From Vampirovibrionales bacterium (GTDB lineage: Bacteria > Cyanobacteriota > Vampirovibrionia > Vampirovibrionales > Vampirovibrionaceae), in the NCBI GenBank assembly GCA_016712355.1, contig JADJRF010000005.1:930001-994000 (forward strand): a DNA stretch of 64,000 nt, written 5' to 3'. The translations under genes were made by a program, and so were the position numbers. The notes beneath the pieces are model-generated. The model was not told the origin of the DNA. It was given only the letters and a program-made list of their open reading frames with translations, and made no database searches. Shown one piece after another: positions 1 to 7,106 of this stretch (position 1 is the stretch's first letter; each line of letters begins with the position of its first letter).

Positions 1-280
1 GCTCGGGGGCGTCACTCGGGGTCGCTCTTGCGGCGGGCAAGGGCACTAGACTTTCGGACAATGTCGAAACGCGCTCAATGGGTATTTCTGACGTTGGCGT
101 CAAGGTTTATAATAGGCTTAGAACGAGGGAATTATCCAAAAACCGTCTCTCCAGACGTTTTAAATCAGGACAAGGGAAGCTGTCGCAAGGTCGCTTTTGC
201 AGGAATGGCGAGTTCCGTTGGCAAAGTTGCAGCGAGTTCAGCGCGCACGGCTGAATGTTACGCGAAAGAGGTGATTCCAC

Positions 281-718
281 ATGGTCGCAACTACCGTATG
301 TCAGGACGCGAAAACGCAACGCATGGCCGCGCTGGATAAAATGCCGCCGGTGAAATTTCATGCGTTGGGAGAATTACCGTTACAGGTGGCGTCGTATTGC
401 CGTCGGCTGCTGCTGTTTTTGATGGCGCCGAAGGCCGATGACGTCGTATTGCCCAGTATTCTGGATCTGAGCGGCTTTTTTGGCTGTTCGGAGCGCGACG
501 TGCTCGCGGGTTTCCAGGAACTCCAGCGCCAGGGCTTTGAGTACGAACTCCATGGGCTCGATGATCCCATCCGGCTGTGGGATCCGTATAAGGGAGACGC
601 CCGAAAAGCAGGCGATTGGCAGGCGTTTTCTCACGATATGCTGCGCCCCTGGGAGTCCGCTATCCGCAATCGCGGCATCAACCGCTTTGGCGCTCCCGCG
701 CGACGACGAATCAGCTAG
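281..718 (+). CDS. Hypothetical protein, possible winged-helix fold
   Basis: This is a 145-residue soluble protein of unrecognised family. The ATG is preceded by AGAGG with a 9-base gap, a good ribosome-binding site, which is why this start was chosen. Residues about 55-95 (around VVLPSILDLSGFFGCSERDV and the following helix and strand) resemble the helix-turn-helix plus wing of GntR-type DNA-binding domains, but this is pattern reading only. The C-terminal 40 residues are charged, with no membrane segment or signal peptide. It is followed by a 236-bp gap and then an HxlR regulator, so it appears to be a single gene. Function is unknown. Confidence 0.6.
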   Translation: MVATTVCQDAKTQRMAALDKMPPVKFHALGELPLQVASYCRRLLLFLMAPKADDVVLPSILDLSGFFGCSERDVLAGFQELQRQGFEYELHGLDDPIRLWDPYKGDARKAGDWQAFSHDMLRPWESAIRNRGINRFGAPARRRIS

Positions 719-892
719 CGACAGCGCTTTTGTCAATAAACGCCTGATAAAGCCCTCGACGGACGCGATCCGCGGTCATCGTCATATAGGCGATGGCGCG
801 ACGCCCTGCGCTCGGGGGCTTTCGTCTTGAAGGGAGTCTGTTCAGGTAGGCGCCCTGACGCCGATGCCTTCGAGGGCCTATCGGCGACACCC

Positions 893-932
893 TTGAAATT
901 TCCTGAAAGAGCCTTTACTATATCTAGTAAAG
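893..932 (+). promoter_or_regulatory. Sigma-70 promoter with palindromic operator for the HxlR gene
   Basis: The -35 box TTGAAA (893-898) is 17 bp from the -10 box TACTAT (916-921). A perfect 8-bp inverted repeat, CTTTACTA / TAGTAAAG with a 4-bp centre (913-920 and 925-932), covers the -10 box. HxlR-family regulators commonly bind short AT-rich palindromes of this kind and repress their own genes. Transcription would start near 928, 27 bases before the TTG start. Autoregulation is inferred. Confidence 0.7.
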
Positions 933-954
933 CGGATATCGAAAGGGCCTGTAA

Positions 955-1359
955 TTGTCTGACGCTTACCAGACCGTGGCAGAAAACCTGAATCGCCTTG
1001 TTCACGAGGAGATTTACGGGCTGGCCGCGCCGATGGATCGGGTGATGGCGCTGGTGGGCGATAAATACTGTATTCAGATTCTGCATCGCCTGCACGAAGA
1101 AGGCCGCCAGCGCTTTGTCGAGCTGGAAACCCTTGCTGGAGGTATTTCGCCGCGAACGCTGTCGGCCCGATTAAAGCATCTGGAGCGTTATGGGCTGGTA
1201 GCACGGCGTCCTTTCGCGACGATTCCGCCACGGGTGGAGTACAGCCTGAGTGACAAAGGCCGCGAGCTGGCGCGCGCCCTGCTGCCGATGGCCGTCTGGG
1301 CGGAGAAGTGGTATCCCTGCGGCGCGGACGCGCGCTCGTCGTCGACGTCGGCCTCGTGA
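955..1359 (+). CDS. HxlR-family winged-helix transcriptional regulator
   Basis: This 134-residue DNA-binding protein has the HxlR core: DRVMALVGDKYCIQILHRL (helices 1-2), then GGISPRTLSARLKHLERYGL (recognition helix, residues about 63-82) and a wing ending in VEYSLSDKGREL. Family members sense redox or electrophile stress or small ligands; here a Cys at about residue 40 and another near the C-terminus could be sensors. The start is TTG, with GAAAGGG 7 bases upstream. The -10 box of its promoter lies inside a palindrome, suggesting autorepression. No divergent target gene is present; the next feature is a tRNA. The ligand cannot be told from sequence. Confidence 0.85.
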   Translation: MSDAYQTVAENLNRLVHEEIYGLAAPMDRVMALVGDKYCIQILHRLHEEGRQRFVELETLAGGISPRTLSARLKHLERYGLVARRPFATIPPRVEYSLSDKGRELARALLPMAVWAEKWYPCGADARSSSTSAS

Positions 1360-1429
1360 GCGCCTTGCGCGGGATTTGACTTTTCCGGCGTTTTTGGTGG
1401 AATAGAAGCAGAATCCGTGACAGTGGCGT

Positions 1430-1505
1430 GGGCGGTTGGCGCAGTTGGTAGCGCATCACATTGACATTGTGGAGGCCACTGGTTCGAGTCCAGTACCGCC
1501 CACCA
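1430..1505 (+). tRNA. tRNA-Val(GAC)
   Basis: A complete cloverleaf can be drawn. The acceptor stem GGGCGGT pairs with ACCGCCC. The D arm is GCGC-AGTTGGTA-GCGC, the anticodon loop TTGACAT (anticodon GAC, valine) sits on a 5-bp stem with one wobble pair, and the T arm is ACTGG-TTCGAGT-CCAGT. The 3' CCA is encoded (1503-1505). Confidence 0.96.
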
Positions 1506-1603
1506 CTCTACAAGCGGGTTTCTAGAGGGGATTTTGCCAGACGGGCGGCGAATCGACGCCGTGAACGCATCAGCAGGGGATCGCTATTGTCCGCGTTTGG
1601 ATT

Positions 1604-1777
1604 ATGCCAAGGCTCAGGGTAACGGCGTCATTGGAGGCGGTTGAGGTCTTGCCGATGGGGATCCTTAACAGCGGCGAGTCCTTTACCGTCAACACCCTGA
1701 TCCCGGTAGGGCAAAATCCCACGCTAAGACTCACCTTTCGCGACGCCAAGGGTAAGATCTATTTAGTATCCCGCTAA
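1604..1777 (+). CDS. Possible small protein or gene remnant
   Basis: An open frame of 58 codons ends in TAA at 1775. Its second half (GILNSGESFTVNTLIPVG and onward to KGKIYLVSR) reads like a beta-rich protein segment rather than random translation. The ATG at 1604 has no convincing ribosome-binding site, and the frame stays open upstream to 1565, so it may be the tail of a decayed gene. It lies between the tRNA and cas3, a place where mobile DNA often leaves remnants. No family was recognised. Confidence 0.3.
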   Translation: MPRLRVTASLEAVEVLPMGILNSGESFTVNTLIPVGQNPTLRLTFRDAKGKIYLVSR

Positions 1778-1961
1778 TTCGTCCGACAAGGGCGTAATCG
1801 GAGCCCAGAAACGGGGATTGCTCAACAGTAGGAGATTCCCCCCTCAGTCTATCGCGCGATTAGTTTGGGGCGCCCGTGGATTGAAAATCCGAACATATGC
1901 CGCTTCTTCTAGGCGCTTTTCCAACTAGAGTGGAGACACCAACCATGGAGGGAGGCGATGC
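1778..1961. other. Region upstream of cas3 with a CRISPR-handle-like sequence
   Basis: No gene is seen. GTGGATTGAAA at 1876-1886 matches the 3' end of common type I-C repeats and 9 bases (GGATTGAAA) of the array repeat here, and GGGGCGCCC stands just before it. The canonical final C is replaced by A. The strong ribosome-binding site of cas3 (GGAGG, 6 bases before the ATG) lies at the right end. No confident promoter was found. Confidence 0.4.
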
Positions 1962-4274
1962 ATGGCGGATACACAGGAGCCGAACCCCGCTGTTGCGCAT
2001 ATTCGATTTGATAATCCCGACAACCTCGACGAAGATCCTCTATTTCACACGCTGGCCGAACATCTCGACGCCGTTGGCGACCTGGCGGCGCAATACGCAG
2101 ACGTGTTCGGCAACGCTGACTGGGCAAGGCTTGCGGGACGCTGGCACGATCTGGGCAAATACAACCCGGATTTTCAGCGTTACATACATGCCGTCACGCT
2201 GCCTGCGGAGCGTCGCGAGGCGATGCAGGCGCATGTTGAGGACGATGCCAAACTGCGGCGCGTAGACCATGCGACCGTGGGCGCCCTCCATGCCATTCGA
2301 CATGTTGAAACCATGGGGCCCGGCTATGCGGGAAGCGCGCGACTGCTGGCGTGGCTGATCGCGTGTCATCATACGGGCCTGGTCGACTGGTTTGGCGAGA
2401 AATCCCTGAGGGATCGTCTCCAAAGCGATAAAAAACGCGCGCTGTATGACGATGTCTTGTCCCATATCCCCCTCGAACGCCGGTCGGCGGGTTCGTTCCC
2501 CGTCTCCCGTCCGCCCGGCGGGGGCGCCGTGTCTTCCGAGCTGAGCGCCTCGCTCTGGGTGCGAATGTTATTCTCGTGCCTGGTGGATGCGGATTTTCTG
2601 GATACCGAACGCTTCCAGCGCCCCGACGCCGCCAACGTGCGCGGAGCCTATCCCCCACTCGAGGCCTTGCTGGCGTCGCTCGACACGTACATGGAACGCT
2701 TGGCCGCGCAAGCCAAGCCAAGCGCTGTTAATCGCATTCGCGCCGATGTCCTGCAAGCCTGCATTCAAAATGCCGGGCTGCCTCCCGGCCTGTTTTCCCT
2801 GACGGTTCCGACCGGCGGCGGCAAGACGCTGGCCTCGATGGCTTTTGCATTGCGCCACGCGCTCGCCAGCGGGCAGCGGCGCATTATTTACGTGATTCCC
2901 TATACCAGCATTATTGAGCAGACCGCGGCCGTTTTTAAAGAGGCGTTTGGCGAGGCCAACCTCATTGAACATCACAGCAACTTTGAGCCCGATCAGGAAA
3001 CCGCTCAGAGCCGCACGGCCTGCGAAAACTGGGACGCGCCGATTATCGTCACAACGACCGTTCAGTTCTTTGAATCGTTGTTCGCCGCCCGCACCAGTCG
3101 ACTTCGCAAGCTGCATAACATTGCCCGCAGCGTGGTTGTGCTGGATGAGGCCCAACTCCTGCCGCTGGAATTCCTCAAACCCGTGCTCGAAACGCTGCGT
3201 GAGCTGACGCACGCCTATGGCGTCTCAATCGTATTTTCTACCGCCACGCAACCGGCATTTCGTCAAGACGATTTGCAGCAGGCGGGCATTGACGCGCGTG
3301 AGCTGAAGGGGTTTGACGCCATTCGTGAATTAGCGCCGGACCCTCCCGCGTTGTATCGCCAGCTCAAACGCGTGCGCGTCGAATTGCCGCCGGATTTCGC
3401 CACGCCGCGCGCGTGGGATGAGCTGGCAGAGGAACTGGCGCAGCACCGCCAGGCGTTGTGCGTTGTCAGCCGTCGGCGCGACTGCCGGGAGTTGTTCCGC
3501 CTGATGCCGCCGGACAGCGTGCCTCTATCGGCGCTTATGTGCGGCGAGCACCGCAGCGAGGTTATTGCCCGTATTCGCCAAGCGCTGGCGGACAATGCGC
3601 CCATTCGCGTCATCAGCACGCAACTGGTGGAGGCGGGCGTGGATCTCGATTTTCCGGTGGTGTACCGCGCCATGGCCGGGCTGGATTCGATTGCGCAGGC
3701 GGCGGGACGCTGTAATCGCGAGGGCAGGCAGGACGGGATGGGGCGCGTAATCGTGTTTAATGCGCCGTCAGAGCCGATCGAAGGCTTGCTTCGAAAAGCG
3801 CGTCAGGCAGCCGTTGCCGCTTTACAGCAGCCGGTGGACGAGGATCCGCTGGGCTTGGCGATGTTTCCCCATTACTTCCGGCATTGGTTTGCGCAGGTTA
3901 ATGATTTCGACTCGAAACAGATTGTATATGACTTGCGTCGCCCGGATTTGACATTCGCCTTCCGTCGCGCCGCGCGCAACTTCAAGATCATTGACGATAC
4001 AAAAACAGCGTCTGTGCTTGTGCCCTATGGGAGGGGAGCCGAGCTTATCGAGACTTTGAAGCAATTAGGCCCCAGTCGCCAACGCCTGCGCGCGGCGCAA
4101 CGTTACGGCGTCACTATTTACAAACATCAACTGAACGCGCTGCTGCATCAACAAGACGTCCAGGAGATTCATCCCGGTATTTTTGCTCTTCATGAGGCTC
4201 TCTACGATGGAGATCTTGGCTTGTTAATGTCAGAAGAAGCTTATATGGCAAAGCCAGAGCACTATATGACATAA
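1962..4274 (+). CDS. cas3: CRISPR-associated helicase/nuclease Cas3 (type I-C)
   Basis: This 770-residue protein is the target-degrading enzyme of type I CRISPR: after Cascade opens an R-loop it nicks and unwinds the DNA. The N-terminal HD nuclease is seen as WHDLGKY (His62-Asp63), then VDHATVGALHAI and IACHHTG. The helicase part has Walker A PTGGGKT (about 281-287), DEAQ (about 395), STATQ, a QLVEAGVDLDF motif V and the arginine-finger motif QAAGRCNREGR (about 575). HD plus helicase in one chain is usual for type I-C. The start is ATG with GGAGG 6 bases upstream. It is separated from cas5c by 374 bp holding a promoter and small RNA, so it may be transcribed separately from the effector genes. 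Confidence 0.97.
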   Translation: MADTQEPNPAVAHIRFDNPDNLDEDPLFHTLAEHLDAVGDLAAQYADVFGNADWARLAGRWHDLGKYNPDFQRYIHAVTLPAERREAMQAHVEDDAKLRRVDHATVGALHAIRHVETMGPGYAGSARLLAWLIACHHTGLVDWFGEKSLRDRLQSDKKRALYDDVLSHIPLERRSAGSFPVSRPPGGGAVSSELSASLWVRMLFSCLVDADFLDTERFQRPDAANVRGAYPPLEALLASLDTYMERLAAQAKPSAVNRIRADVLQACIQNAGLPPGLFSLTVPTGGGKTLASMAFALRHALASGQRRIIYVIPYTSIIEQTAAVFKEAFGEANLIEHHSNFEPDQETAQSRTACENWDAPIIVTTTVQFFESLFAARTSRLRKLHNIARSVVVLDEAQLLPLEFLKPVLETLRELTHAYGVSIVFSTATQPAFRQDDLQQAGIDARELKGFDAIRELAPDPPALYRQLKRVRVELPPDFATPRAWDELAEELAQHRQALCVVSRRRDCRELFRLMPPDSVPLSALMCGEHRSEVIARIRQALADNAPIRVISTQLVEAGVDLDFPVVYRAMAGLDSIAQAAGRCNREGRQDGMGRVIVFNAPSEPIEGLLRKARQAAVAALQQPVDEDPLGLAMFPHYFRHWFAQVNDFDSKQIVYDLRRPDLTFAFRRAARNFKIIDDTKTASVLVPYGRGAELIETLKQLGPSRQRLRAAQRYGVTIYKHQLNALLHQQDVQEIHPGIFALHEALYDGDLGLLMSEEAYMAKPEHYMT

Positions 4275-4289
4275 AGCCAGATAACTAAT

Positions 4290-4334
4290 TTCATTTTGTG
4301 AGCAGTTGATGTCTCCTTGGAAAAATGCTATGCT
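4290..4334 (+). promoter_or_regulatory. Promoter with pseudo-spacer target site, between cas3 and cas5c
   Basis: The -35 box TTGATG (4306-4311) is 17 bp from the -10 box TATGCT (4329-4334), giving a start near 4341. The -35 box is overlapped by a protospacer-like site: TTC (4290-4292, the usual type I-C PAM) followed by ATTTTGTGAGCAGTTGA (4293-4309). That site matches 15 of the first 17 bases of the pseudo-spacer downstream, with mismatches at positions 6 and 12. Binding by Cascade here would block RNA polymerase. The promoter would serve the small RNA and, by read-through, cas5c onward. Confidence 0.7.
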
Positions 4335-4340
4335 CTACCC

Positions 4341-4443
4341 GTTCAGAACGTTATGTCATTCGATTTATCGAGGATTGAAACATTTTTTGAGCGGTTGAAA
4401 CGAGTATCCCCTTTTGAACTATCAGAAGGGGAGCCGCTTTTCT
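4341..4443 (+). ncRNA. Candidate crRNA-like Cas-regulating RNA (CreR/CreA type)
   Basis: The predicted RNA is about 100 nt. It begins 7 bases after the -10 box. At 4354-4381 is a degenerate, shortened repeat: TGTCATTCG resembles the array repeat's TTTCATCCG, then a small stem-loop (TCGA-TTTA-TCGA), then GGATTGAAAC, identical to the last 10 bases of the array repeat. This keeps the stem-then-11-nt-handle layout that Cas5c processes. The pseudo-spacer starts at 4382 (ATTTTTTGAGCGGTTGA) and partially matches the -35 region of its own promoter beside a TTC PAM. An intrinsic terminator ends it. Complementarity stops after 17 bases, which would favour binding without cleavage. CreA and CreR RNAs of this design are known from other CRISPR types; expression and role here are inferred. 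Confidence 0.65.
4407..4443 (+). terminator. Intrinsic terminator of the crRNA-like RNA
   Basis: An 11-bp stem (4407-4417 with 4422-4432, one T-G wobble, loop ACTA) opens with TCCCC and closes with GGGGA. It is followed by GCCGC and then TTTTCT (4438-4443). AGCGG at 4390-4394 can also pair with CCGCT at 4434-4438 and lengthen the structure up to the T run. Confidence 0.65.
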
Positions 4444-4464
4444 AAACGGTGGAGGGAGTCCGGG

Positions 4465-4512
4465 ATGTATCAATTTTGCTTTCAGGTCTACGGCGATTTT
4501 TCAAGCCAGTAG
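4465..4512 (+). CDS. 15-codon mini-ORF with very strong ribosome-binding site
   Basis: The peptide would be MYQFCFQVYGDFSSQ, ending in TAG. GGAGGGAG (4451-4458) lies 6 bases before the ATG, better than most ribosome-binding sites in the window. It sits 21 bases after the T run of the crRNA-like RNA and about 135 bases before cas5c. Two readings are possible: a CreT-like mini-toxin guarded by the RNA, or a leader peptide that tunes cas5c expression. CCCTTCCC just after the stop could pair with the ribosome-binding site. There is no run of rare codons like that of the archaeal CreT. The ORF is too short to judge by coding statistics. Confidence 0.35.
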   Translation: MYQFCFQVYGDFSSQ

Positions 4513-4648
4513 CCCTTCCCTGACGAATTAAGACGGGATCGAAGCGCAATTTTTCTGGGAGTTTTTCAACTTTTAAAAAGATTTTGCCAGTGGTTTTCTC
4601 TTCTCTTTCTATAGGTGTATTTCTCAACACGGAAATATGGAGGCTGAT

Positions 4649-5317
4649 ATGAAACCCTTTTGCCTGACGGTGACGGGCGATTACGCTTGTTTTACACGCC
4701 CAGAGCTCAAGACTGAACGCCTGTCGTATGACGTGATTACGCCGTCTGCTGCGCGCGCCATTTTTGAGGCGGTGTTCTGGAAGCCCTCGATTCGCTGGCG
4801 CATTCAGAAAATAGACGTTCTCAGGCCCATTCGCTGGATCTCGGTTCGTCGCAACGAAGTGGCTTCTGTCGTGCCGTATGGCAACGTCAAATCTGCGATG
4901 AAATCGGGTACTGGAACGCTGGGGATATACATCGAAGAGGACCGTCAGCAGCGCGCCGGGCGCTTTCTGCGCGATGTCGCTTACCGCTTGTATGCCACAC
5001 TGGAAGTCGTCCCCGGTCAGCCGGGCGCCGAAGACGGGCCCGGTAAATACTACGCGATGTTTGAGCGACGCGCCAAACAGGGGCAGACATTTAATCAGCC
5101 CTATTTGGGCTGTCGGGAATTTTCCGCGTGTGTGGCATGGGCGGACCCGGACGACCCGGCGCAAGAGGCGCCGATTTCAGAAAGTCGCGATTTTGGGCTG
5201 ATGCTGTATGACATGGATTTCAGCCATCCACAGCGTCCGCCCCGGTTTTTTAACGCCCAAATGGTTCAGGGCGTAATTAAGGTTCCGGCGTGGGAAAGCG
5301 AGGAGGTGCGCGGATGA
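4649..5317 (+). CDS. cas5c: Cas5c (Cas5d), type I-C Cascade subunit and crRNA-processing endoribonuclease
   Basis: This 222-residue RAMP protein cuts the precursor crRNA at the base of the repeat hairpin and stays bound to the 11-nt 5' handle; type I-C lacks Cas6. The N-terminus (KPFCLTVTGDYACFTRPELK, then ERLSYDVITPSAARAIFEA) is characteristic of the Cas5d family. An ATG 12 bases upstream is in frame, but GGAGG (4639-4643) overlaps it and sits 5 bases before the ATG at 4649, which fixes the start. The stop TGA overlaps the cas8c start in ATGA, indicating translational coupling. It would also be needed to mature the crRNA-like RNA upstream. Confidence 0.95.
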   Translation: MKPFCLTVTGDYACFTRPELKTERLSYDVITPSAARAIFEAVFWKPSIRWRIQKIDVLRPIRWISVRRNEVASVVPYGNVKSAMKSGTGTLGIYIEEDRQQRAGRFLRDVAYRLYATLEVVPGQPGAEDGPGKYYAMFERRAKQGQTFNQPYLGCREFSACVAWADPDDPAQEAPISESRDFGLMLYDMDFSHPQRPPRFFNAQMVQGVIKVPAWESEEVRG

Positions 5318-7074
5318 TTTTGCATGCGTTATATGAGTATTATCAGCGGCTGGCCGCCGACCCGGAGTCAGGCATTGCGCCGGAAGGCTTTGAGCGCAAA
5401 GAAATACCGTTTTTGATTCTGTTGGACGCCGAGGGGAATTTTCGGGATCTTCAGGATGTGCGAGAGGGCATCGGTCGCAATCTGCGCGCCAAACGCTACC
5501 TTGTCCCGAAGGACTGTGGCCGTACGTCCGGCGTTCGGGCTAATTTATTATGGGATAATCCCAAGTACGTATTGGCATACGCCGAAAAACCATCCGATCA
5601 GGAAAAGGCGAACCTGTGTCATCGGGCCTTTTTAGCGCGGTTTGAAGAATGTTTTTCGGACATGCGTCAGACGCATACGGGATTAGGGGCCCTCGGGCGT
5701 TTTTTAGAGAAGCAATCGTTTGACGCGATTTTATCGCATCCGCTGTGGCGCGAAGTCGTGAAGTCAAAAGGAAATCTAACCTTTCAGCTTGACAGCGACT
5801 ACCGACCGATTGCGGAAGACGCCGCCATTCAGGCGAGAGTCCGCGAAAAGACGCAGGATTTATCTGAAAAATCTGAACGCTCGATTTGTTTAATTTCAGG
5901 CAAGCCCGCCCCGTTGGCATTGTTGCATCCGGCAATTAAAGGGGTTGCAGGAGGGCAGATCAGTGGCTGTTTTATCGTATCGTTTAATTTTGCAGCCGCT
6001 CGATCTTACGGAAAGGAGTCGGGCGACAATGCTCCCGTGAGTCAATCGGTCGCCTTTGCCTATACGACGGCGTTGAATTATCTCCTGCAAAAAGGCTCAC
6101 GTCACAAGCTTCAGGTCGCTGATATGACGATGGTCTTCTGGGCAGAAAAACAGGAGCCGATAGAAGATTTTCTCTTCGACTTATTTGTAGAAAATAAAGA
6201 CGACCCGACGCGAAATAGTGAGGCAATCCGGGCGCTTTACAGCAGCCCATGGCGCGGTTCGCTTTCTGTCGACGAAGACGACGCAACTCGTTTTTACGTC
6301 CTGGGTCTGGCGCCAAACGCTTCGCGCATCTCCATTCGCTTTTGGGAAGTGACGACGGTTTCTGGGCTGGTTGAGCGTCTCAAAGAACATTTTAACGATA
6401 TTAAAATTTGCCACGGCCCGAAAATGTCGGATTTTCTACCGCTTAATTCATTAATTCGCAGCGTTGCCGTTCAAGGCAAACTCGACCATGTTGCGCCTAA
6501 TCATGCGGCGGATATGACGCGCGCGGTCTTTAGCGGGGCGCCGTATCCGCTCGTCTTTTTGCAGGAAGCCCTGACGCGCACGCGCGCAGAGCAAGATGTT
6601 CCTTATTGGCGCGCGGCCTTGATCAAGGCCTGCGTCAACCGGTTTATTCGTTCTGAGGCCCATTCAACCGAAAAGGAGCTTACCGTGTCTCTTGATGAAA
6701 CCAATGACAACATCGGCTATTGTCTGGGGCGGTTATTCGCCGTTCTGGAAAAAATTCAGGAGGAGTCCCATCCCGGCATTAACGCAACAATTCGAGATCG
6801 TTACTATGGTTCTGCGAGCAGCACGCCGGTTGTCGCCTTTTCTCCTTTAATGCGCATGAAAAATCACCATTTGGCGAAGCTGGAAAACCGGGGGCGCGTT
6901 GTCAATTTTGAACGGCTTCTGGCGCGAATTATGGAATATATTTCGGATTTCCCGTCCACGCTGAGCCTCCATGATCAAGGCCGTTTCGCTATTGGTTACT
7001 ATCATCAGCGCCAAGCCTTTTTCAGCAAATCCTCAGAGGCTTCGCAATCGCAGGCTGAACCTGTCTCCGTCTAA
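5314..7074 (+). CDS. cas8c: Cas8c (Csd1), large subunit of type I-C Cascade
   Basis: This 586-residue protein is the PAM-recognising large subunit of type I-C Cascade. The N-terminus MILHALYEYYQRLAADPESG is typical of Csd1, and the length fits the family. Family landmarks include the segment around FNFAAARSYGKE (residues about 227-238) and the C-terminal DQGRFAIGYYHQRQAFF. The ATG overlaps the cas5c stop by 4 bases and has GAGGAGG 8 bases upstream; an in-frame GTG 24 bases earlier lies inside cas5c and is less likely. In type I-C a small Cas11-like subunit is usually translated from an internal start in the 3' part of this gene; I could not locate it with confidence. Confidence 0.95.
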   Translation: MILHALYEYYQRLAADPESGIAPEGFERKEIPFLILLDAEGNFRDLQDVREGIGRNLRAKRYLVPKDCGRTSGVRANLLWDNPKYVLAYAEKPSDQEKANLCHRAFLARFEECFSDMRQTHTGLGALGRFLEKQSFDAILSHPLWREVVKSKGNLTFQLDSDYRPIAEDAAIQARVREKTQDLSEKSERSICLISGKPAPLALLHPAIKGVAGGQISGCFIVSFNFAAARSYGKESGDNAPVSQSVAFAYTTALNYLLQKGSRHKLQVADMTMVFWAEKQEPIEDFLFDLFVENKDDPTRNSEAIRALYSSPWRGSLSVDEDDATRFYVLGLAPNASRISIRFWEVTTVSGLVERLKEHFNDIKICHGPKMSDFLPLNSLIRSVAVQGKLDHVAPNHAADMTRAVFSGAPYPLVFLQEALTRTRAEQDVPYWRAALIKACVNRFIRSEAHSTEKELTVSLDETNDNIGYCLGRLFAVLEKIQEESHPGINATIRDRYYGSASSTPVVAFSPLMRMKNHHLAKLENRGRVVNFERLLARIMEYISDFPSTLSLHDQGRFAIGYYHQRQAFFSKSSEASQSQAEPVSV

Positions 7075-7106
7075 TTTAAGCAATCAATCAGAGAGGAGTC
7101 TTCTTT

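Noticed and set aside
28..339. 103-codon frame at the left edge
   Set aside because: No ribosome-binding site, unlikely composition, and it overlaps the better-supported gene at 281.
3140..3160. DEAQ instead of DEAH in Cas3 as a possible defect
   Set aside because: Gln at this place occurs in active Cas3 proteins; all other helicase and HD motifs are intact.
4555..4640. Second match to the pseudo-spacer (ATTTT...AG.GGTT near 4581) upstream of cas5c
   Set aside because: It lacks a TTC PAM and the seed is broken at positions 6-8; the site at 4293 is far better.
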